A DNA stretch of 64,000 bases from Lithospermum erythrorhizon (Eukaryota > Streptophyta > Magnoliopsida > Boraginales > Boraginaceae). The notes beneath the pieces are model-generated. The model was not told where the DNA came from. It was given only the letters and a program-made list of their open reading frames with translations, and did not search any database. Of the stretch, positions 11,970 through 30,023 are shown one piece after another. Each line of letters opens with the position of its first letter. Positions within the stretch are counted from its first letter, which is position 1. The stretch covers positions 62,001 to 126,000 of the forward strand of contig JADFUC010000266.1 of assembly GCA_019722365.1 (NCBI GenBank). The letters are read 5' to 3'. Made by a program: the position numbers and the translations under genes.

Positions 11970-13590
11970 TGAATGAAAATTGAAATATATATTTTCTAAT
12001 CAAAGAATTATTAAGTATTTTAATAAAGATCAATTAATATTATCATTTATTGAGCATAAATTGAAAGAAAAATATTTTATTTATTTTAGAAATATTGTCA
12101 TTATATCTTCTTTCTTATAATAACATGAGATATTATAACAAATATGTATGTACCCCAATTATTATTAATTAAATATATAAGTGATAATAAATTTATTTTA
12201 TTCTTTTTTTTTGATAATTAGTCAATGAATTTATATAAGTAAAATATTATTTGGTGCATATGCAAAAAGTAAATAACTATTCATACTAGTATAATCTTAT
12301 TATTCATCTATATACAATATTCATATATATAGGAAACATGAATGTTGGTGGAGTATTTAAAAAAATCTAAGATCAAAATCAATAAAATATGAAGTAGTAA
12401 ATATAATATTTAAGTTTTAAATAATATGAGTATCAAATAAAAAAGGCACTTCCTGACATAATATTCAGTCATAATTTATTATTAATTTGCTTTATACATA
12501 TTATTTGTTTGTTTTCAGACATGAGGATTATATTATATATTGTGAATGCTATTTTGTAATGATACACAGTACAGAATCCATTCAATTAAAAGCTTATATA
12601 CTATTTACTTAAGAAAGAAATTCATAATTTTATATATATATAAAGAGAAAATAGTTTCATTTTATGGAGCAGCTACGCATATAAGATATATGCTTTAGTA
12701 AATATTGCAAATAATAAAATTAGAATCTGTAAGAGCTGTTATGAACAAGAAATAACAATAAAATGAAAAATGAGAGATTGTTTATGAATTTTTCGAGACA
12801 AAATCTAAAAAGAAAATGATAATTTTAAATTGATATTTTTAAGAAATTTAATAAAGAAGTTAACAATGTATTGTATCTAGAAGTTTATCATCTATTTGCT
12901 TTGAAAAAATTATATAAATACGTTTTTCTCCTAAATTCACCACGCCGCTTGGCATTCGACGCTTAGTCATCCTTCAAGAATACATCATAATATTTTAAAT
13001 ATCAAGTTTTGCTAAACCAAAAACTCAAAAACTGAAAGATCTTTGGCTTGACTTGACATGTTCACATAGTCACATTATGAATATTTGAGTACAATTTTCC
13101 AACCATCAGAAAATCAAAATTTGATTTTTTGTGAAAGGATGAACTAATCAAATAATATAAATTAAAAATTACAACGAGCATAAATAAAACATTTAACTAT
13201 TTAAGACATCATGAAACCAATCCAATCATCCCATAAATATTGACTACTTTACTCTTTCATGACACCTTTTAATATTGAGCCTTTTCGAGTCTTTTAACAT
13301 TGAGCCTCTATATATGTTAGTGTAATATTTGATGAAAAAACAGTAAAATACATCAAGTATTTTTAATGAGCTTCATTGTCAACATGAGAGTTTGTATTAA
13401 AATCAGAGTTAAGTGTGTAATTATGACTTCAAAGTTTATTAGCCTTAACAATTGAAATTAATCTGGACAATCTTTTTGGAATGCAGATAGTATTGTTTTA
13501 TGTATCATTGATCTGTTGGAATCATTGTTTATGTGAACATATTTTTTATTTAAAGAAGGATCTGTCAATAGTAAAAGTCCACTGGGTTAT
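11970..13590. other. AT-rich spacer
   Basis: Very AT-rich sequence with no supportable coding or RNA gene on either strand. It lies between the MITE and a locally more GC-rich block. Confidence 0.6.
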
Positions 13591-13599
13591 TCAATAATT

Positions 13600-14694
13600 G
13601 TGTGGTAGTATATCCCTTTGAGCTGATCATTTAAAGAGGAAATCTCGCAGAGAAGACACTGGGATCGATTGTTTTGTAAGGATTCAAGGAAGGAAACCAA
13701 ATTGAATGCCAGGAACCAAGTTAGAAGTTTATGTGAGGAAGCCATATCCATGACGCCTGGCAGACCTCAATGCCTCCAACTTTCCTTGCCTCAAGAACAT
13801 GTTTCCCCTTGACCTATAACTTATTAGGCTTTCCATAACTGTTGGTTGTAAAGTGACGCCGCCACTCAGCCTGCAGCTGGTTTGGCTCCAGCCTGGCTGG
13901 GGCGATGAGTGAGGTGGAAATTTTTCAGACGGGCAAGAGCTCTGAGCCGAAAGCATCACCCCCAGATGATAAAAAACTGCGAGAGAGCATCTTAGTGCCT
14001 AGGGGAGCTTGAGGGAAATCATTGGGGGCGTGTGGAAGTTCAGAGCATGTTACGAGCAATTTGCATGGTCCTTAGAACAGATCAGCCAGGTAGATGTTCC
14101 AGATTCCAGAGATGCCCCTGTACTATTACACAGAACCCTCATGTGGAAACCCTCAGAAATCACGTCCCAGGTTTGGTATGTGTGCGCCGCGTAGCAGTTG
14201 CTAAACCCTTTAAAGATTCTCAGAAATGTAACTCCTCCCTTGGTTCCATGGCATAATCATCACGTTTAAATACCCTGCCCGGCAAGACGTCACTACATGG
14301 TATTTATGTTCGACTTGGACGTGATCCTGAGAATATGCAGAGAGACGATGCGTGATAGAGTGCCGAAGACAGTAGAGAAAAGATGAAAGCTAACAAATAT
14401 ATTAAAGAAATGTGGTAAGTTCATCAAGCAAAACTGAAGAGAGATACTTGCTGTAAAGCCGTGGTTGAGTCAGGGCCTAAATCCAGAGGCAGCTCAAATC
14501 AGTTTAGATCAATAAATACATACTCTGACAGTACATTTTGGGAGCTCTTCAATTCCTTCTGTTTGAGATAAGAATTAGTGTCAGACCAGTAAAGGGCTTT
14601 CAAGTACTGGGTGCAGTGCTCCAGGGAAGCTGAGAGAACGGTCTCACTCTCTAGTTAGCTTGTTGCTATATATTGAGTGCCTCTAAATGTGAAG
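13600..14694 (+). other. GC-richer block immediately before a poly(A) run
   Basis: Base composition is clearly less AT-rich than on either side, and the block ends directly in 174 consecutive A residues. The polarity (unique sequence, then A-tract on the plus strand) is that of a retroposed transcript or SINE/LINE tail. No reading frame is long or recognisable; the two overlapping frames at 14009-14256 resemble no family I know. It could be a processed retrocopy of a non-coding or decayed transcript, or real exon sequence of an unrecognised gene. Confidence 0.35.
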
Positions 14695-20433
<5,739 letters not shown>

Positions 20434-20715
20434 CAAACAATCAACAGAATCCTCAATACGAAAATAATCCTACTTCCTTTCTCATCCAATTTCTTTCTTC
20501 ACGAAACAGTTAAAAAACAATGTTCTGTGAACAAAAAGAGGAAAACAAAAGATTCAGTTCCTGATCCCTGAGCAAAGATCACATTCATATCCTTCAAAAT
20601 TCCAAGCTAAAACATAAGTAGCAATATCCATAATCATATCATTCAAAATTCCAAGCTAAAACCCATGTAGCAATATCCATATATAATCATTCACAAAGAA
20701 ACAATTTTTTCATCA

Positions 20716-21271
20716 AATCATGCAAACCAACAAAAGAATATTATGGTCTCATCAGATATTCAGATTGGATCAATTAGTAACCTTGATTACAAAGGTAGTG
20801 CAAATGGCAATCAAAATAATGAAAAAGCAAATGAGCAAAACCCCAAAAAGATACTGAAAAATCACCATCATCCGAGTCATCATCAACAACATTGAATAAA
20901 ATAAAAAGTGTACTCATTAATGTTTATCCTATAAGTATAAATGCAATGAATATACCAAGAATAAAAGGAAAAAAGAATGAGAACAAATCATGCAAGTCAA
21001 CAAAAGATCATTTTTTTCAAAAAAAAAGTAGCAATGAGAACAATATTGCACCAGATATTCAGATTGGATCAGTTATTAACCTTAGTTATAAAGCTAGTGC
21101 AAATGGGCAATCAAAAAATGAGCAAAACCCAAAAAACATAGTCATCAACTCATCATCAAGAACATATAAATGAACAAACAATCATCAAGAACATATAAAT
21201 GAACAAACAAGTGTACACATTTATTCTTATCATATAAATGTAAAATGCAAATGAATATTCCAAGAATAAAT
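20716..21271. repeat. Tandem duplication of about 270 bp in CDPK leader
   Basis: Two adjacent copies, about 20716-20970 and 20986-21271, share long stretches in the same order. Examples are AATCATGCAA, a word AGATATTCAGATTGGATCA, AGTGCAAATGG, CATCATCAA and a terminal CCAAGAATAAA. The second copy has an extra internal repeat of about 30 bp (near 21150-21205). Both lie in the probable leader intron. A smaller repeat pair at about 20596-20680 lies next to it. Confidence 0.8.
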
Positions 21272-21345
21272 AAAATAGTAAACAAAAAGCAGATCTTACA
21301 AGAACTGAAAAAAGGTAAAAATGGATCTTCAAGAATCTATATAAT

Positions 21346-21423
21346 CCCTCCAATACAAAGTGATTAACGTTTTAGCATATGGAATGGAGCTTTTCACCCT
21401 CAAACATTTTGAGACGGAAGGAG
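21346..21423. mobile_element. Miniature Stowaway-like fragment
   Basis: About 78 bp flanked by TA, with left end ATCCCTCCAATACAAAGT and right end ACGGAAGGAG, matching the Stowaway-type CTCCCTCCGT inverted termini. The centre is mostly deleted. It sits in the probable CDPK leader intron. Confidence 0.45.
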
Positions 21424-21673
21424 TATTTTTTAAAAAATTTAGAAATATATTTTATGAATAGTTGATGGTGGAAGCTACGTATATATACGAAAATGTCAAT
21501 TATCTAGATATAGGAGAACGTCACTTATTTTGGATTGAAATTAATACGAGTGAATAATAAATGAGGGAAAAGAATGTTGTTGATAATGATGGCGATGAAC
21601 AAACCTTATTGGTAGTGTATGCTGTTAAGCTGATGAGAAGAAGAGTAGACACTTGATCACTTGATCTGCTCCA

Positions 21674-21684
21674 TATTTATATAT
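21674..21684 (-). promoter_or_regulatory. TATA-like box of the CDPK gene
   Basis: The minus strand reads TATATAAATAT, about 30 nt upstream of the pyrimidine-rich leader that ends in the probable leader-intron donor. Spacing fits a plant core promoter. Transcript start was not observed. Confidence 0.5.
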
Positions 21685-21699
21685 GTCTGAAGCCGACAA

Positions 21700-22616
21700 T
21701 GATCTTATTTTGGATACTATGTGATGATATGAAATTCACAATTGTTGTCACATCAACTTTATCTACATGCACATTAATTGGTTGGAAGTTTATGATTGTA
21801 TCATACTATTTGGTTGTTTAACTTTAATAAATGAGGAAAATTATTTGATGAGGTAATAAAATTTTATCATTTTTAATAAATCAACTTATTGACTATTGGA
21901 GTAGTAAAAATGAGAATATAGGAGATAAATCAAGAAAATTGAAGAATGTTGAACATGACAAATACCAATGGTTTGTTTGGATTTTGATAAAAGCGTAGAA
22001 TTGTCGCACTAATGTTCCTCGAAATTCTGTTTTGGCATAAGAGTTAATCGTGGGATGTGCCTCATTTGATAAGGTGCATAGAACTTTCTTTTTAACCACT
22101 TCAACATAAAGTTCGCTTATTATAAAAATCGAACCAACACTGTGTGAAGAAGCGAGACTGTTGATACTTAATACTCTAGTTATTTATTAATTGAGTTATG
22201 TGCTGCGTCATAAAATATTATTCTACGTTGTACCTTATGTGGTAAAGTTACATGCTACATGGTATTTTTGTATGACGATAGTATCAGTCTGAGTATACAT
22301 AATATTGGTATTACTATATGAATAAAAATTGAAGTGAAATAATTGTAAGGATATGTTTGATAAATTTGAAGTTGGAAATATGAAGAGTGTATATAAATGA
22401 TTGAACAGAATGTGGCAAACATCTGAAGTTCAAACTTATCAAAATATTTCCAATGTTATTTTGGATGAACTAAATTCAATTATGCTTCAAAACCAGTAAG
22501 AATATCACTACCAAATTTCATTGACATTTTGTTGAGATAGACTACATAAAAACTAGGCCAACCACATAAGTCTAGAAAAGAATGTTTCTGGATTAGCATT
22601 ATGCAGGCAGAGGTAG
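21700..22616. other. Spacer between CDPK promoter and RLCK 3' end
   Basis: AT-rich sequence with no supportable gene. It should include the CDPK upstream promoter and the RLCK 3' UTR; no discrete regulatory motif was recognised. Confidence 0.5.
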
Positions 22617-24693
22617 CTAGGAAGCCTGATTCCTCCTTCGCCTTTGGTGCAGCGGAGAACGACGTCGTCGAGGTTGCTGAGGATTCCCATGGACGGTACT
22701 CTGCCTCGTCGAACGGATTCTTGCAGACTCCCTAGGTGTCTCATTGTTGGCAGATATGTGTTGTTCAAGAGTCTCCACCACTTCTTTCATGGATGGCCTT
22801 GTTCCAGGTTCAATTTCGATGCATTTTAAAGCAAGCTGAGCTATTTGAAATGAAGCTTTTGATGGATATCTACTTTCCAGGCGCCAATCCATGATTCGCT
22901 TCAGTTTCCGTTTCTCTAATAAGTGAGGCTTGATCCAATCAACTAGATGATGTTGCAGGCTCTGGCGATTTGTATCCACTGCATGCAGACCTGTAAGCAT
23001 TTCTATCATAACAACGCCAAACGCATACACATCGCTCTTTACATACAAGTGACCTGTTGATCAAGAATAAGTAGCAATATCAGACAGTGATATATGGATC
23101 ATAATGTTCTCCAACATCAGTGAGATAAGTACCTGTTGCGACGTACTCTGGAGCAGCATAACCCTTCGTTCCCATGACACGCGTTGTCACATGTGATTGG
23201 CTATTTGAAGGGCCTAATTTCGCCAAGCCAAAATCTGATATCTTTGCGTTGTACGACTAGTACAGCAGTAGAAACTAGATACAATCAGGATATACGATGG
23301 AAATTGTTCAAAAAAGTGGAACATAATATAAGAGCCTAAGAAATGGAAAATTACCCCATCCAGCAATATATTTGAGGCCTTGAAGTCTCTATAGATTACT
23401 TGTCTCTCAGATGAATGCAAGAACACCAGCCCTCTGGCCGCGCCAATCAAGATCTTAAGCCTTATTTCCCAAGGAAGTGGCTGGACAGAGGAGCCCCCTA
23501 AAACAAAAAAAGGGCTAAGAAATAAACGAGTTTTCCAGATAGCGAATCATATGAAAGGTGATCTTTCAAGTGGAGTTTATAAAATACTTCCAAACAGGTG
23601 GTTTTCCAAGCTGCCCTTCTGCATGAATTCATATACAAGGAGAAGCTCTTGATCCTCTGAACAGTATCCGAGGAGTTTGACAAGGTTGGGATGAGAAAGC
23701 CTTCCGAGAAATTGGACCTCAGACTGTTCCATAAACATTGTCAAACAAAAAATGACAGAAAAATTAAGAAAGATGTACACTATTTGCAAATTCTGATCAG
23801 AAAGAATGTTCTACGCGAGTAAACTGTTTCCATGACTTGAATCTGCAGCTTCAACGATAATGAAAAGAGGATACAAAGAAGTAACGTTACATAAAGGAGA
23901 TTAAATTGTACCTTCCATTCTTCAAATCCCTGTAAACTTTCAGTATTCAATTTCTTTACAGCAACTACTGTTACATTTGCATTCTTTGAGTTTCCTTTCT
24001 CTTCAATCCATCCCTTGAAAACTTTTCCAAACCCTCCTTCTCCTAGCAAGTTATCGCTTCTGAAATTCTTGGTGGCTGCCTTGAGGTCTAAAAAGGAGAA
24101 AATTCTCAAATTTGGATGGGGTAATATATGACCATTAACCGGAGAATAGGCTTCACTAAGACCGGTAATAGTGGATGTGGTCGAGGTTGTGGCCGTGGTA
24201 TTAGTAGTCCCGCCACTTGAAGCTGAGAATTGCCTTCTTGTGCTACCACTGGAAGCTGTTATACCATTACCAGTTGTTCCAGATACCCCTGCAGCATTAT
24301 ATACCAGTGACACAATAAAACAAACTACACTGATTCAATAAACACTAACAACCAGTGATGTGAACTTTTATTACTTTTTAAGTCACAAAGACTATAATTA
24401 CCACAGCATAAATATATAATAGGGAAACAAAGAGAGGAAGAAGTGATCAGTGATCATGCTACGATAACAGTTTTTTTACGGAAATCAACAGAGAACATCG
24501 AAAAGCTGTAGTGATATGACATGACATATCATCATAAAATTCCATTGGTACTAGGGACGGGGAAAACCAAACTACGGAGATCAGTGTAACAGAAGACAGA
24601 AACAAATGAAAATTATTCACCAGAGCTAAAATTGTTGGCAGTAGTTGATGGACTCTGATTAACAGAGGCGGACGAACTCCAGCATACCCCCAT
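22617..24693 (-). CDS. Receptor-like cytoplasmic kinase, subfamily VII
   Basis: Ser/Thr kinase of the RLCK-VII (PBS1-like) family, which relays signals from membrane receptors. Six exons (24693-24621, 24288-23912, 23723-23588, 23497-23355, 23256-23133, 23053-22617) join in frame into 429 residues. The start MGVCWSSS provides Gly2 myristoylation and Cys4 palmitoylation, so the kinase is expected on the inner plasma membrane. Residues 25-66 are low-complexity Ser/Thr/Gly. The kinase domain has GEGGFGKVF at 107-115, Lys136, catalytic YRDFK with Asp233, DFG 251-253 and an activation loop ending [10 protein letters not shown]. The tail is Arg/Gln-rich. [12 protein letters not shown] is diagnostic of RLCK-VII. 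Overall it recalls Arabidopsis At2g17220 (PIX13/Kin3), from memory. It lies about 740 bp downstream of the U-box gene and in the same direction; no sign of co-transcription was seen. Confidence 0.93.
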
Positions 24694-25433
24694 AATGAAA
24701 AATAATAGTAACCAACAAAATTAACTTCAACCTTTCTCTGTGCCTATTGTACAGTTGATTTTTTTTCCCTTTTGTATCTTCTTATGTTTAAGTTGTTTTG
24801 TTGGAAGCTCTCAAAACTAATATACTGATTCAGTGTTGCCTATTTTTCTATGCTGCTTAAGGTCCCAGGTTGACTATTTTTATTTCTGTGGCCAGTGGGA
24901 ATGTAGTATTTTACCTGTAAGTATTTATATAGTGACAAATCATTACATTCCACATAATTTATGTTCATCAAGAAAGAAATCCTCACGTAATGCAATGAAA
25001 ATAGTCTATTATCTTCATCATTTTATTATTTAAACAGTCAAAGATGGAACCTTCACAAGCAAGACACAAGAAGTCAAGAAGTCCCAATCATGTAAAATGG
25101 AAATGAAGATACAAAATTCCTTTCCCATTTGGAGGGGACCAGGGTGTATTTTTCTATAGACAAACTTGAAAATGCCTCATGACGTCTGAAAACGATCTCG
25201 CAACCACGATCAATCAAGTCGAGGCAATCGACATAAATTCACAAATTAATATTTACTGTACGTCTGTACCATAAGCTCCTGCTAGCAAGGCTACATTCGC
25301 CTTATGAATACAACATACTCTAGATTATCAACACAACCACAATATCAGGTTTTCCTTAGTCCTTACCAAAATAAAAAGAAAAAAGGTTCTGCAACAGATG
25401 ACCATGAGTATTTCTTATATGAGAAAGGGGTCA

Positions 25434-27936
25434 TCATCCAATATGTTCAGATTTACTTATCAGCCGCAAGAGGGAATTTGCTTTTCGTCGAGCTCTATTC
25501 GTTCCATTTGTTGACAGCTCTCTTAAGTGGTCATAAGCACCATATTGAAGTGCAGCCAATAACACTGAGAAATTATGTGATCCTAACACAAGAAGGAGCG
25601 CTGCGGCACATTCCTTGTTCTTAGGGGTTCCATCTTTTATTATCCCAATCAATGTCTGGACAAATGACAGTTCCCCAATCTCATTCCTCCCGTCTGGATG
25701 TGATGCAACCAGCAACAATATTGAGAGGGCCTCATCCACCATGCCTAGCTGTCTATCTTCAATTAAGTCAAGTAATGGTTGTATTATACCAGCTTCAATG
25801 GCTCTAGACTTGTTAGCCGGGTTGAGTGTCAAGTTAAAAAGTGCAGTTGCAGCATCCTTTTTACCTCTTGCTGTCCCAGACCGTAAGAGATCCACCAAGG
25901 GAGGTATACCATTTGAGCATCCCACAATCAATTTGTTCTCATCAACAGTTGACAGACTGAATAAAGCTGCAGCTGAGTTCTCTTTAGCCTCTTCAGTTCC
26001 ATTCTTCAGAACCTCAATGATTGCACGAATAGCACCTTCTTGAACAATAAATGGCTTGTTAGCCTCAGCAAGCGATAAGTTCAGAAGTGCTGTCACAGCA
26101 TGTTCTTGTATATCGGATTCCGGATTTGACAAAAGCCTAACTAAAGAGGTTATTCCTCCATTCTTGGCAATCATAATCCTGTTTTCAGGATCTTTCTTCG
26201 AAAGCATACGAATCTTGGTGATCGCTTCTCTTAGCACTTCAGGCTGGGAGGAGGACAGATTTTGAACGAGAAACAAGATCTCCTCAAGCTTTGCGGAACT
26301 GTAACTTTCAGGGCCCTTATCTTCAACCTTCTTAGGGAGATCATAATTATTCTCCTTACAACATTGCACTATAAGATTGTAAAGCGCAAAATTTGGAGCG
26401 AGAGTCAAGTGACTCAGTGTTTGTCCAGTCTTAGGACATGTGTGATGACCTGAATTGAACCATTTCTGGATGCTTTCTCTTTCATAAGTCTACAAGAACA
26501 TTTTGACGCAAAAATAAAAACTTCAGGAAGGACAAGATGTCGAGAATTCAAATCCATCTGCAGCAATAAGTTTAACTCACTTGTATCAACTACTTATATA
26601 AACAGGAATGTAAATAACTACCTGACCAGTTGCAACAATAACCGGATCAGTCATTATCTCCAGAGTTATGGGGCACAAAAACTCATGTGGAATGATGAAA
26701 GATGGGCACTTCTCAAAAGGCCGCGCTTGCTTTGCTCCATCGAGCTCATTAGTTTCTTCCATTAAAGCAATTTGTTTGAACTTTCCAAGAAGTTCCATAA
26801 TGTGCTGGACATAGTCCGGCTTCTTCACAAATCCATCTTTGAGGAGCATGTTAACCGCCATGGTTTCCGATTTCAGGTCTGCAATGGTACATAAATCCAA
26901 CTTCTTTGCTAGTCTTTCAATCACTGCTCTGTCAGCACTGCAATCATCTGTTTTTGAAAACACAACCATCATGTCCATCGCTAGCTCTATATCTTGGGTT
27001 TCTGTCCTCCTTTTGGCTCTATTCAGCTGCATTCTCATTAGCTCAACCTAGCAATATAACTTGAATGTTCAATATAAAGAACTAATTCTGAATGAAAATC
27101 AACTTAGTTCATGTAATGAGGAACATAAGGTATAGTTTCATACTGAATATACACATCTTTGATTCTTTTACTAAAAGAAAGACTTTAAACAGATAAATAA
27201 AGTAAAAGAAAAATGGATTACTTGCTCTTTCACTTCCTCTGAGATCCCAAGCTCTTCATATGGAATATCTTCCAAAGCTCCATAAAGTTTGTCATAAACA
27301 TGATGAAATCTAACAAGAATTGCCTCATTCTCCAAGGCCTAGAAAACCAACATGGTTACAAAACACAAAAAAGTCAAAATTCAAATTCTACAGTTGGGAT
27401 ATACCATTAATACCAAACAATGTAATATCATAAAGAACATATTTTTACTACAAAAAATGGTCAATTGAACAAAAAAAGTACTACTAAGAAGCATTTAAAT
27501 ACTTGATTGAATTTAAGTTTACCAAGAAAATCTTGCTTCCATAGTTGCATTGTTTGAGCAATTTCTTAGCAGATAACAATGCTTTTTTCAGACAAAGCAA
27601 ACAGTTGAAAGCCTCATCTGAAATGGAACAAGATTGAAGAAGCTCTTTGATCTCTTCAAGAAGTGGTACCAACAACTTCAATCTCCTCACAAGACTCAAA
27701 CATTCTTTCCTCTGAATCTTTCTGAAATTTCCAAAATACCCAATATTTTCTATCACTTCAAGAATCTCTCTAACCACATAACTACCATTTATTCCACCTT
27801 CACCCTCCATCTCCATTAAAGAACTAGACATCATCATTAACATAAGCATTTTCATCTCCTGCTTCTTGTCCTCGGACCCTTCTCCTTCTTCTTCACACAT
27901 AATAATATTGTTGTCTGTTTCAAAATTGTTGTCCAT
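25434..27936 (-). CDS. U-box/ARM-repeat E3 ubiquitin ligase, PUB15-like
   Basis: E3 ubiquitin ligase of the plant U-box family. Four exons (27936-27523, 27338-27222, 27047-26622, 26489-25434) join in frame into 670 residues. The first ATG is MDNNFETD; an in-frame TTG 18 nt upstream was not used. Residues about 55-290 form the helical U-box N-terminal domain (UND), with KIQRKEC and [20 protein letters not shown]. The U-box is at about 296-370 ([19 protein letters not shown], then [11 protein letters not shown] and HHTCPKTGQ). Armadillo repeats fill about 395-655 ([35 protein letters not shown]). The domain order UND-U-box-ARM is that of Arabidopsis PUB2-4 and PUB10-15 proteins; the C-terminal [17 protein letters not shown] closely recalls PUB15. 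Substrates are not predictable. Confidence 0.93.
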
Positions 27937-27939
27937 TTT

Positions 27940-28836
27940 AGAATATACTTTCAAGAATGGAATTAAGTTGTTATAAATAGCAAGTATCTATGAATAAATA
28001 TTTTCCCTTTTATCTTCTTTTTTGCTTTATGTTGGTAATGGTCAATTGGTCGGTCATAATTTCAGCTGATTTTACTTGTTTATGATTCAAAGTATCTTTT
28101 TTCATGACAATCTCATTGCCCTTTTTTGTACTTGTCTTAACATAATTTACTGAAGGAAATTAAGTATCATTTCAAACACTGTGCATGTAGTCATGTGCAA
28201 TTATACATTTACATAGTACTATGGAAATTCATTTTTAAGTGAATGTATATATGAAAATTCTGGTTAAGAACAATTAAAATGATTGAGACGATCAAATTAA
28301 TTTTAAACCTAACCCATAAAGAAATGAAGACAGGTTAAGTGTTTCGTATCGAACCTCAAATTTAATAAAATCCTCAAGCTCGAACAAGGTTTTTGAGAAA
28401 ATAAATTCCCGACTAAATTTAACATTAAATCTTAAGTGGGCTCAAGCTTAAAATCCCTAATTTCTACATTGGGGGCCCTAGGCCCTGGCAAGGTTGAGGC
28501 TTGAAAGTTTGGGTTCGAAATAGACCAAAAATTATAAGGGCTCAAAATCGCGCCTATAGCCAACATGAAATTAAGCGCCTGTAAGAAGATCCTAAAACTT
28601 CTTCCTACATCGTAACAGCTCTTTTTATTTCGATAAGAAATTAATTCCTAAAATTCCTAGCTCGATCTTTCCTCAAAATTCAAATCCAAGCAAGATCGTG
28701 ATCTACCTAAAATTAAATCAACTAATCGTAAGAAAGATTCAAAGTTCTTAGAACCTATAAATACCCTCCCTATATTTTCGAAAATCTCATTAAGAAATCA
28801 TCAAGAAAAAACATCCAGAAAATACTCAGAAACACC
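27940..28836. other. Spacer upstream of the U-box gene
   Basis: Contains the U-box promoter; a TATAAATA-like word lies near 27971, too close to the ATG to be a confident TATA box. From about 28270 the composition changes toward retroelement-like sequence leading into the left LTR. No gene was seen. Confidence 0.45.
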
Positions 28837-30023
28837 TGATAAAATATAGACGAAAACCTTTGAGATTTCTTTAAGTAATGATTTAAACCACCAACAAACA
28901 TCACTTTGGCATGCATGGAACACCTCCCAAAATTCTAAAAGAGGCGCCCTGGCGGAATTCTCAAGTTAGTTTCAAATCTATGAGAATCAAGCATCTAATT
29001 TCTCAAGAACGCTCGACCCATAAGCTAAATAGCCCATGATTATCCAAAGAGTTCCAGCATTTAACACCGAAAAAATATCAGTTTGATTCATCAAGTTCCG
29101 TATATAGGAATACACCGAATATTCAGCTTCTATAACCGGATTCCGTGCGCGAACACGCCAGTTTCCTCGTTCGAAAGATCGCATCATCAATAAGGTCGAC
29201 AACCACCTTCATACCGATCATCACTACATCAATAGTTTCGGCCACGCCGATGCAAGCATGCTCTGTAAGGTACATCAGTTCACAACTTGGAACAAATCCA
29301 GCTTTGAGGGCCAACTTTCACTAAGTTCCACTTCATAGCAATAAGCTACTACGGCTATCAGAGTAAATGTTGTCGCGATATCAGCTCAACAACTCGCTTG
29401 CTATCACTCCATACAAATTACAAATCCTGAGTCAAGTCATCAAGACAAGTAAGATATCGTTTACTGTTCTTAATAAGGAAAGATGCTTATTCACAAAGTC
29501 CTCATTCCTGGCATATCCCAAAGTTCCACCACAAATTCAAGATTAAATTAAGCCCCACATCAAAGACACTCATGAAGAAGTCCATATCAAGTCCGACATA
29601 GACCGGAGATCAAGTCCAAGACCCAAATCAAGTCCAAGACAACCAATATGGGGAATACGCCGCTAAGGCTCCCCCGGCTCGTGAATTGTTATCCAAGTCC
29701 GTACCGCCTTAGTCCATCAAGAGATTCTCTTTGGATATCCGCCATGTAGCCCTATCCAATTCAAATCAAGTCCAAATCCAAATTTCAAATCAAGACAAAT
29801 CAAGCTTCAAATCAAGTCGGCTCATACTAAGCTCATATCAGCACTAAATCAGTCGTCAAAAGCATATCTCACAAATCGTCAAACGCTGTGGACTTATAGT
29901 TTGGGATGATAACATCCTCTTCGCTAATTTGATAAATCTGTACATTTATGAAATTTTTCCCATGTTGGTTTCATTTTTGTAAATTCCCCTTAAATAAATA
30001 ATAAAATTCTTCTTTGCATTACA
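28837..30023 (+). repeat. Left LTR of the gag-only element
   Basis: Colinear with 32607-33808. Shared words include GATTATCCAAAG, TTCCGTATATAG, CATACCGATCATCACTACAT, GAATACGCCGCTAAG, and the end TTAAATAAATAATAAAA with ATTCTTCTTTGCATTACA. The copies differ by many substitutions and small indels, so insertion is old. An internal tract at 29590-29820 repeats AATCAAGTCC-like words. Confidence 0.75.

Larger units (their letters stand above)
20434..21645 (-). promoter_or_regulatory. Probable CDPK 5' leader with leader intron
   Basis: On the minus strand, a TATA-like box is followed about 30 nt later by a short pyrimidine-rich leader (about 21645-21605) ending AATAAG|GTTTGTT. A pyrimidine tract and TTCACAG acceptor sit at about 20540-20525, followed by about 90 nt up to the ATG at 20433. 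This would be a 5' UTR intron of about 1.08 kb (21604-20525). Leader introns are common in plant CDPK and other highly expressed genes. Splicing is inferred from sequence only. Confidence 0.5.

Noticed and set aside
25615..26265. Plus-strand open frames of 142 and 69 codons
   Set aside because: Antisense shadows of the ARM-repeat exon of the U-box gene.
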